Assembly: GCA_014843695.1 (NCBI GenBank)
Contig: CM026398.1
Coordinates: 16,987,593-17,051,592, forward strand
Source of the DNA: Archivesica marissinica
Taxonomy: Eukaryota > Mollusca > Bivalvia > Venerida > Vesicomyidae
DNA length: 64,000 bases
Direction: 5' to 3'
Under the pieces are notes generated by a model that had not been told where the DNA came from, did no database searches, and saw only the letters and a list, made by a program, of their open reading frames with translations. This document shows positions 56,878 through 64,000 of this stretch, in pieces (the stretch's first letter is position 1; the number at the start of each line of letters is the position of its first letter). Position numbers and translations under genes: made by a program.

Positions 56878-58590
56878 AGACTGATAAACAACCTATCCCC
56901 ACAATAACCCCCAAACAGATTGATAAACAACCTATCTCTACTATATAACCCCCAAACAGATTGCTAAACAACCTATCTCTACAATAACCCCCAAACATAT
57001 TGCTAAACAACCTATCATACTATAACCCCCAAACATATTGCTAAACAACCTATCCCCACAATAACCCCCAAACATATTGCTAAACAACCTATCCTCTACA
57101 AACCCCCAAACATATTGCTAAACAACCTATCCTACAATAACCCCAAACAATTGATAAACAACTATCCCCACAATAACCCCCAAACATATTGCTAAACAAC
57201 CTATCATACTATAACCCCCAAACATATTGCTAAACAACCTATCATACTATAACCCCCAAACATATTGCTAAACAACCTATCCCCACAATAACCCCCAAAC
57301 ATATTGCTAAACAACCTATCATACTATAACCCCCAAACATATTGCTAAACAACCTATCCCCACAATAACCCCCAAACATATTGCTAAACAACCTATCATA
57401 CTATAACCCCCAAACAGATTGCTAACAACCTATCTCTACAATAACCCCCAAACATATTGCTAAACAACCGATCATACTATAACCCCCAAACATATTGCTA
57501 AACAACCTATCTCTACAATAACCCCCAAACATATTGCTAAACAACCTATCATACTATAACCCCCAAACATATTGCTAAACAACCTATCATACTATAACCC
57601 CAAACAGATTGATAAACAACCTATCATACTATAACCCCCAAACAGATTGATAAACAACCTATCATACTATAACCCCCAAACAGATTGATAAACAACCTAT
57701 CATACTATAACCCCCAAACAGATTGATAAACAACCTATCTCTACAATAACCCCCAAACATATTGCTAAACAACCTATCTCTACAATAACCCCCAAACAGA
57801 TTGCTAAACAACCTATCCCCACAATAACCCCCAAACAGATTGATAAACAACCTATCCCCACAATAACCCCCAAACAGATTGATAAACAACCTATCCCTAC
57901 TATAACCCCAAACAGATTGATAATCAACCTATCCCCACAATAACCCCCAAACAGATTGATAAACAACCTATCCCCCAATAACCCCCAAACAGATTGATAA
58001 ACAACCTATCCCTACTATAACCCCCAAACAGATTGATAATCAACCTATCCCCACAATAACCCCCAAACAGATTGATAAACAACCTATCCCCACTATAACC
58101 CCCAAACAGATTGCTAAACTACCTATCCCCACAATAACCCCCAAACAGATTGCTAAACTACCTATCCCCACAATAACCCGCAAACAGATTGCTAAACTAC
58201 CTATCCCCACAATAACCCCCAAACAGATTGCTAAACAACCTATCTCTACAATAACCCCCAAACAGATTGCTAAACAACCTATCCCCACAATAACACCCCA
58301 AACAGATTGCTAAACAACCTATCACTACTATAACCCCCAAACAGATTGCTAAACAACCTATCCCCACAATAACCCCCAAACAGATTGATAAACAACCTAT
58401 CTCTACTATATAACCCCCAAACAGATTGATAAACAACCTATCCCCACAATAACCCCCAAACAGATTGATAAACAACCTATCACCACAATAACCCCCAAAC
58501 AGATTGATAAACAACCTATCTCTACTATATAACCCCCAAACAGATTGCTAAACTACCTATCCCCACAATAACCCCCAAACAGATTGCTAT
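56878..58590. repeat. 40-bp minisatellite, about 43 copies, G-rich minus strand
   Basis: Core aacaacctatccccacaata, acccccaaacagattgataa. Variants catactata, ctctacaata and catattgctaa occur in blocks: catattgctaa is mainly on the left (56990-57560), agattgataa in the centre and right. The minus strand carries G5 and G4 runs in each unit. Confidence 0.95.
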
Positions 58591-58831
58591 CACTGGTTGT
58601 GTGCTGTATATATTGCTGATTGTCATCGGTGAATTGATCTTCGCCTGCTAATGCTGTATGATTTGTGAACTACTGTTTGTACAAGCTGGATTTGGATGTA
58701 TGTTTTAAGTGAATTAACAAGTCTAATCATTGAATCTTTTATTATATCTGGTCGAAGTATGTGATAGGATACAGTTAGATTTTTTATTGTTTGTTCGAAT
58801 ACGCAATTTGTGTTCAGCTGTGTAGCAATGT

Positions 58832-59061
58832 GGAAGTTGTGATAGCGCATTTGCTTCATGTGCGAAAGGTCCGGAGTTTGAGGCTCGCTGGAGCCGTTAC
58901 ATTGTGCCCTTAAATTAGGCACGGCATTTAAATTCCACGTTGTCTCTTCTCTCTCCCTCGTGGCGATGGATTCCATCAGGAATGAGGTCTCAAGAGTGAT
59001 TAATATAAGTTGTAAGAATTTGTTTCGCAATCGAGCTAACATAAAGTTGTATAGACTAAAC
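58832..59061 (+). mobile_element. SINE-1, full-length, with 9-bp TSD
   Basis: Head ggaagttgtgatagcgcatt (A box damaged), B-box region gagtttgaggctcgc, body and tail as in 43263. TAGCAATGT flanks both sides (58823-58831 and 59062-59070). Confidence 0.92.
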
Positions 59062-59396
59062 TAGCAATGTATGTGAGATGTCATGCTGAAGTACACTACA
59101 TACATGCCATGACCGTGTATTGAACTGACAACTCTTCTATCTCTAATCTGTCGCTAATTGCCTATTAATATTAATACTGTTCATAATGCGGAGAAAGCAA
59201 GTTTGCCATACAATGTTACAATTTGTTGAGGCCATGACCTTCCATAAAAAAAACATCATTTGACGTCAAATTTTGTACTGAAAATTGTATGAGATGTTAT
59301 CGTTATCTATCGATGTTATCGTCAATTATTTCTGGATACCTGTATATTTGTGTATACACCACATAGGACTCCAATATAAGATTCATTTTGAAACTA
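59062..59396. other. No recognisable feature
   Basis: AT-rich spacer. Confidence 0.4.
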
Positions 59397-59591
59397 CAGT
59401 CTACATCCATTATGTCGAATTCCGTCGGACCGAACAAAATACTTCGACATAACCGAAGTTTGACTTAGCGAAATTCGATATAAACAGATCCAGTTGTATG
59501 TAAAATGATAGTGTCTGAAACGGGACTTTGATCCGACTTCGAGATAACCGGATAATTCGACAAAACCGACTGACATAACGGATGTAGACTG
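59397..59591 (+). mobile_element. CAGTCTACATCC MITE
   Basis: CAGTCTACATCCATTATGTC to gacataacggatgtagactg with TA flanks. It lacks the extra flank found at 16198 and 40381. Confidence 0.87.
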
Positions 59592-59865
59592 TATATTAAA
59601 ATTTTAGAAAAGAAACACCAGTCCAAGATGAAGTTGTTCAAACGGTAATATGACATTCTGGTCTGGAAGATTTGTGGAAGAGATAGTAAGATAATAAATG
59701 TTTAATTGCTAGTTATTCTCAGATGAGCCTTTCAGAGAATATGTCGGAACTGTCGATGCATTGCTAAGTCTTCGATTGTTTGCATTGATTTTACGCCCTG
59801 TGATCCAATAGTCAGGGTATTCAGCTAGATGGCTGGAGTGGTAGTCTCAACATTCTTCTTAAAGT

Positions 59866-60062
59866 TTAAACTTTATATATTTTACAAACGATTGCGAAGC
59901 AAGTTCTAGCAACTTATATTAATCACTCTCGTTGTCGCGGATGAAAGCATATATGTGGTTATTCGTGTGGGAGGAAACCGGAGTACCCGGAGAAAACCCA
60001 CCTGTCCGATCTGGCCACCACCGTACCATCTCACATACTTCCCGGTCCGAGGATCGAACCAT
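59866..60062 (-). mobile_element. SINE-3, truncated in the B box
   Basis: tttatatattttacaaacga, ttgcgaagcaagttctagca, gggaggaaaccggagtaccc, gtccgaggatcgaacc. The tRNA-like head is missing beyond the B box. Confidence 0.85.
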
Positions 60063-60089
60063 TCTTCAGCTGACGCAATTTGTTACTTA

Positions 60090-60216
60090 TTCCAATTTGT
60101 CGTGCAATAAGATAGTCCCAGCTAATTCCAAGCTTTTCATAGATGAAGCCCAGATAATTAATCTCGCCGACAGTTTCCAAACTATTGAAAGTGTTATTCC
60201 CCCTTCGTTGTCCTAA
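60090..60216 (-). pseudogene. Possible reverse-transcriptase fragment
   Basis: A minus-strand frame reads SLETVGEINYLGFIYEKLG, then ISWDYLIARQIGISNKLRQLK. The pattern V-x2-I-x-YLG-x6-LG-x-SW resembles the segment after the YxDD motif in LINE reverse transcriptases. The stretch is short (about 40 residues) and no catalytic motif is present, so the assignment is weak. Upstream on that strand a 49-bp duplication (60195-60292) repeats a Ser-Pro-Tyr-Tyr-Leu-Gly peptide. Confidence 0.3.
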
Positions 60217-60292
60217 ATAATACGGGGAGAGTCTGACTGTGCCATTCCCCCTTCGTTGTCCTAAATAATACGGGGAGAGTCTGACTGTGCCG
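60195..60292. repeat. Tandem duplication of 49 bp
   Basis: attcccccttcgttgtccta and aataatacggggagagtctg, actgtgcc occur twice in direct succession without visible difference. Confidence 0.93.
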
Positions 60293-60515
60293 ATGGCCCG
60301 GTCAGAGTTATACTGCCTATAGATACATTTACGAGACAAGTGGACACAAAATATACAATAAAAAAGAACATAGTTACAACTTACAAACATCCAAATCTAC
60401 AATACTAGGCAATAAGTGTGCCGGTACGCTCATACGATCACTTCTCACAGTTGATGTCAATTACACGATGTCACCGTTTTCCACTATTTACGAAATCTAA
60501 TTAGTAACTTCGACA

Positions 60516-60768
60516 CTACCCATTGATAGGTAGTGCTTATTTGCTTTCCCTTTGATAGGTAGTGCCTATTGGCTTTCCCTTTGATAGGTAGTGCCTATTG
60601 GCTTTCCCTTTGATAGGTAGTGCCTATTGGCTTTCCCTTGATAGGTAGTGCCTATTGGCTTTCCCTTTGATAGATAGTGCCTATTTGCTTTCCCTTTGAT
60701 AGATAGTGCCTATTTGCTTTCCCTTTGATAGGTAGTGCCTATTGGCTTTCCCATTGATAGGTAGTGCT
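60516..60768. repeat. 29-bp minisatellite, left block
   Basis: Core tttgataggtagtgcctatt, ggctttccc. Eight to nine copies before an interruption at about 60768. Confidence 0.94.
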
Positions 60769-60789
60769 AACTTCGAGATATTTAGTGAG

Positions 60790-60858
60790 TGGCCTGGCTA
60801 GCTCAGTTGGTAGAGTGTTTTCCCTGTAAGCGAAAAGGTCTCGAACCCATGTTGGCGT
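60790..60858 (+). other. tRNA-like sequence (SINE head or pseudo-tRNA)
   Basis: ggcctggctagctcagttgg, tagagtgttttccctgtaag, cgaaaaggtctcgaacccat, gttggcg. The A box TAGCTCAGTTGG is intact, the anticodon arm is TTTTC-CCTGTAA-GCGAA, and the T arm is shortened (gtctcgaaccc, missing part of the B box). With a defective T arm it is unlikely to be a working tRNA. Confidence 0.6.
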
Positions 60859-61177
60859 CACATTTGTTAAAATATTGATTTGCTTCTTATTTTCATAATA
60901 AACATTTGACATAAATGATCTTAATACAAATTTGTGAAACTTTTCAGCCTTTGTTATCGTGAATGATAAATTAACAGTTCATTTATGAACATAGAAAGCT
61001 ATAGTGGCTTAGCACCACTCGTCATATAATGCTTTCCATGAAATATCAATTCAATCATATACCGAAATATCCCCTTAATGTTCTTTAGGTGTCAAACTCC
61101 TCGTGGGTATCGCGAGGATGTAGTCGTATTCCTTCTATAATGTCTATTTCAGTAATTGATTTTGATTTCAATCCTTC
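60859..61177. other. Insert separating two blocks of the 29-bp array
   Basis: AT-rich DNA following the tRNA-like sequence. It may be the body of an uncharacterised SINE, but no second copy exists in this window to test that. Confidence 0.4.
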
Positions 61178-62080
61178 ATTGGCTTTCCCATTGATAGATA
61201 GTGCCGATTGGCTTTCCCGTTGATAGGTAGTGCCTATTGGCTTTCCCTTTGATAGATAGTGCCTATTGGCTTTCCCTTTGATAGATAGTGCCTATTGGCT
61301 TTCTCTTTGATAGATAGTGCCTATTGGCTTTCCCTTTGATAGATAGTGCCTATTGGCTTTCCCTTTGATAGATAGTGCCTATTGGCTTTCCCGTTGATAG
61401 GTAGTGCCTATTGGCTTTCCCGTTGATAGGTAGTGCCTATTGGCTTTCCTGTTGATAGGTAGTGCCTATTGGCTTTCCTGTTGATAGGTAGTGCCTATTG
61501 GCTTTCCTGTTGATAGGTAGTGCCTATTGGCTTTCCCGTTGATATGTAGTGCCTATTGACTTTCCTGTTGATATGCAGTGCCTATTGACTTTCACATTGA
61601 TAGGTAGTGCCTATTGGCTTTCCCATTGATAGGTAGTGCCTATTGACTATCACATTGATAGATAGTGCCTATTGGCTATTCCGTTGATAGGTAGTGCCTA
61701 TTGGCTTTCCCATTGATAGATAGTGCCTATTGGCTATTCCATTGATAGATAGTGCCTATTGGCTATTCCGTTGATAGGTAGTGCCTATTGACTTTCCCAT
61801 TGGTAGGTAGTGCCTATTGACTTTCACATTGATAGATAGTGCCTATTGGCTATTCCGTTGATAGGTAGTGCCTATTGACTTTCCTGTTGATATGTAGTGC
61901 CTATTGACTTTCCTGTTGATATGTAGTGCCTATTGACTTTCACATTGATAGGTAGTGCCTATTGGCTTTCCCATTGATAGGTAGTGCCTATTGACTTTCA
62001 CATTGATAGATAGTGCCTATTGGCTATTTCGTTGATAGGTAGTGCCTATTGACTTTCCTGTTGATATGTAGTGCCTATTC
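61178..62080. repeat. 29-bp minisatellite, right block
   Basis: About 31 copies. Variants gatagatag, gttgatatg, gactttcac and ggctattcc occur in clusters. Every unit carries cctattgg, an inverted CCAAT-like word. Confidence 0.95.
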
Positions 62081-62085
62081 CATAT

Positions 62086-62276
62086 TAATAGCTAAACTTT
62101 ATTTATTTTACAACTTATGTTAATCACTCTCGTTGGCGCGGATCAAAGTGTACCTGTAATTGTGGTCATTAATGTGGGTGGAAACCAGAGTACCCGGAGA
62201 AAACCCATCTGTCCGATCTGGCGACCACCGCATACTTCCCAGTCCGAGGATCAAAGCCGGGTTGCACATTTGACAA
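62086..62276 (-). mobile_element. SINE-3, 3' part and body
   Basis: ctaaactttatttattttac, atgttaatcactctcgttgg, agagtacccggagaaaaccc, cagtccgaggatcaaagccg. It adjoins the array directly. The B-box word is mutated (gatcaaag). Confidence 0.82.
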
Positions 62277-62336
62277 GCGAGTATTAATAGCTTGACTGCC
62301 AAGTTATTCCCTACAGATTGTACCATGCCTAACATG

Positions 62337-62364
62337 GTAAGTAAGTAAGTAAGTAAGTAAGTAA
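62337..62364. repeat. (GTAA)n microsatellite
   Basis: Seven consecutive taag units, then taaag. Confidence 0.95.
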
Positions 62365-62559
62365 AGACTTTATTTAACGAGGGTAACACATTTAACAAGA
62401 GTTAATCTTCCATGTGGCCCTCCACATGAATATACAAAATATTTACAAGGACAAACAGCCAGACCTGCCAGAACTATTTGTGGCTTTGTGGTCTTTGGGT
62501 TCATTGGAGATTGGCACAATTAAGCAATTCCATTAAAATAAGTTGAATTAAAAGCACAG

Positions 62560-63081
62560 TTAAAGTGACACTACATCGGTGAAAAAAAGAAATCTCTACA
62601 GAATGTAATTTCCTATTATTATTATGGTACAATATTTGTTCAAATATTTCAAACATAATCTGAGTATTTCAACTAATAAACAAGCGTCGTATACGACGTT
62701 TGTTGACATAACAAAATAATGTAAATAAGGTAAACATTCATGCGTAATACAAAGCGTGTATCATGAATAACAACATTTATGGTACAGATTGACCGTTATA
62801 TCTCACATTTGTGCCTATGCATATTTATTTTTAGACTTGATTTAAGCAAATTCTCTAAACTACAGTATCATGCATTTAGTATAGACTGCAGTAATAAACA
62901 AATGTCAGCTCAGGAGTGTATGTGATTTTATATATGAAATCCTACTTTCACTTTTGAGAGTTTGTATACAGCACACACACTGTTAGTGTTCGAATTATTT
63001 CTGAAGAATTTGTAGTAGCAATGTTAGTTTATAAGTAAAATATATTCATGTTTTCTTTTTTGCAATGTAATGTCGCTTTAA
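62560..63081 (+). mobile_element. TTAAAGYGACA element, complete
   Basis: TTAAAGTGACACTACATCGG at the left and gcaatgtaatgtcgctttaa at the right are imperfect inverted repeats ending in TTAA. Length about 522 bp. No frame of interest. A partial inverted copy lies at 1815-2104. TTAA termini again suggest a TTAA-targeting transposase (inference). Confidence 0.7.
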
Positions 63082-63247
63082 GAAGAGCGTTCACGTTTCC
63101 GTTGTATTTATTAATCAATCTAACTCGTCTCCGCACCTCAGTTGAAGGGATTTCTTCCAATTTTGTACAATCAATGGCTTCGAATATCATGCAGTCACAC
63201 GTTTGTCTCCTTCTTCTGTATAATTAATATATTTCAGGCTTTCTATG

Positions 63248-63775
63248 TAGGATATAAGCTGAAAATGATCCAATATGTAAAATATATGACTGTGTGAAGC
63301 CTGTAACGCCAAACACAGTTCCAATATTTTATATATTGGGATCATTTGAGGCTTAAAATGCACATTATTATACAACAATATCTTACTTGATAATTGCGTA
63401 CATTTATGTACCGGATTTGACTCTGGCTTATTGAGAGCAGTCCATTACTAAATATAAACTAACTATAGAAAGTACAAAGGTATGATGTCGTGACAGTGTT
63501 TTAAGTATAGGATATAAGCCGAAAACGATCCAATATGTCAAATATTGGACTGTCTGAGGCACATAGCGCCGAATACAATACCAATATTTTACATATTGGA
63601 TCTGTTCGAGGATTATATCCGATGCTTAAAACCTATAACAAGATCCTATTAATTAAATTTAAAATTAATTTCGTACATTTACGCATAGGATTTAATATAA
63701 TACTCTGGCCTTTTGACAGCAGTCCAATATTAATAATCATGGACTGCAAGTACACAGGTATGACGTCACGACACT
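63248..63775. repeat. Diverged tandem duplication, about 262 bp, with stem-loops
   Basis: aggatataagctgaaaatga at 63248 and aggatataagccgaaaacga at 63509 start two related units. Both continue with tccaatatgt, gccaa/gccgaatacaat, cgtacattta and aggtatgatgtcgtgacagt / aggtatgacgtcacgacact. The second unit holds an inverted repeat gatccaatatgt...attgg / ccaat...acatattggatc (63530-63602, 21 of 22 paired). An 88-codon frame here (63535-63801) is a product of these words. Confidence 0.75.
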
Positions 63776-63925
63776 GTTTTACTTTAAGCAGCTACCCATA
63801 GCAGGGCAATACCGAAATAGTTGTTAAATAATAAATATCGTAACTTTTGCCATTAACGTTAATGCTGTTAAACTGTGAAGAGATCTTTAATAATAGTAGT
63901 ATAGTAATATAAGTGAATTGTGAGA

Positions 63926-63991
63926 ATGCCTCCACCTAAATCTGTGGTATGGAAGTACTTTGAAAGACTTGACAACACATCAAAGCAATGA
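63926..63991 (+). pseudogene. BED-finger fragment (ZBED/hAT-type N-terminus)
   Basis: ATG at 63926 starts MPPPKSVVWKYFERLDNTSK, then Q and TGA at 63989-63991. S-x-VWKYFERL is the opening of BED zinc fingers, found at the N-terminus of hAT transposases and ZBED proteins. The expected Cys pair does not appear before the stop. The window ends nine bases later, so a frameshifted continuation cannot be excluded. Confidence 0.6.
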
Positions 63992-64000
63992 ATTGATTAA

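Overview
The window is non-genic eukaryotic DNA, most likely from a marine or freshwater mollusc and probably a bivalve. That assignment is an inference from the AT-rich base composition, the very dense minisatellites, tRNA-derived SINEs, a Tx1/L1-like LINE, and several miniature inverted-repeat elements. I see no intact protein-coding cellular gene, no rRNA and no convincing functional tRNA. Almost every long open frame is a minisatellite read in whichever frame lacks stops.

Tandem arrays occupy roughly a third of the window. Periods run from about 15 to 72 bp: 18 bp (1-1656), 57 bp (5.5-7.5 kb), 64 bp (7.6-12.0 kb), 43 bp (15.0-15.4 kb), 47 bp (15.6-16.0 kb), 39 bp (18.2-18.5 kb), 32 bp (20.1-20.9 kb), 37 bp (22.6-27.2 kb), 72 bp (35.5-36.1 kb), 42 bp (36.9-37.4 kb), 21 bp (44.9-47.2 kb, split), 40 bp (47.9-48.5 kb), 33 bp (49.0-49.6 kb), 29/34 bp (52.3-53.6 kb), GAATG-rich (55.3-56.0 kb), 40 bp (56.9-58.6 kb) and 29 bp (60.5-62.1 kb, split). 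Some show higher-order structure: 600 bp, 338 bp and 128 bp.

Mobile DNA fills most of the rest. (a) A Tx1/L1-clade LINE at 27458-33824 has an exact 14-15 bp target-site duplication and a poly-A tail, and its ORF2 is decayed. Its endonuclease-RT frame is split by two TTAA-targeting elements. (b) The TTAA-MITE, about 240 bp and piggyBac-type by target and termini, has 15 copies. (c) A hAT element at 45582-46774 keeps a C-terminal dimerisation-domain remnant and a perfect 8-bp duplication, and sits inside the 21-bp array. (d) Three tRNA-derived SINE families: SINE-1 (tail CTTGTTTCGCAATCGAGCTA), SINE-2 (head with Thr-like GGT anticodon loop) and SINE-3 (CCCGGGTTCGATCC head, sharing its 3' tail with SINE-1). 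(e) Further inverted-repeat families, named here by their ends: CAGTCAAACC MITE, CAGTCTACATCC MITE, GAGAGACATC MITE, AGCCTGGG element (8-bp TSD), GGWTCATTCTAG element, TTAAAGYGACA element, ACCRTATTTACT element, AACCTC foldback, a MULE-like element at 41250-41906 (9-bp TSD), and a family with a GATCCAGATCAG stem core. A BED-finger fragment lies at the right edge.

The layers can be ordered by nesting. The most informative relations are minisatellites that appear to have grown inside mobile elements (the 18-bp array in a CAGTCAAACC MITE, the 33-bp array in a SINE-1), transposons that later landed in arrays (the hAT), and TTAA-MITEs that hit the same TTAA of one repeat family in opposite orientations at two loci.
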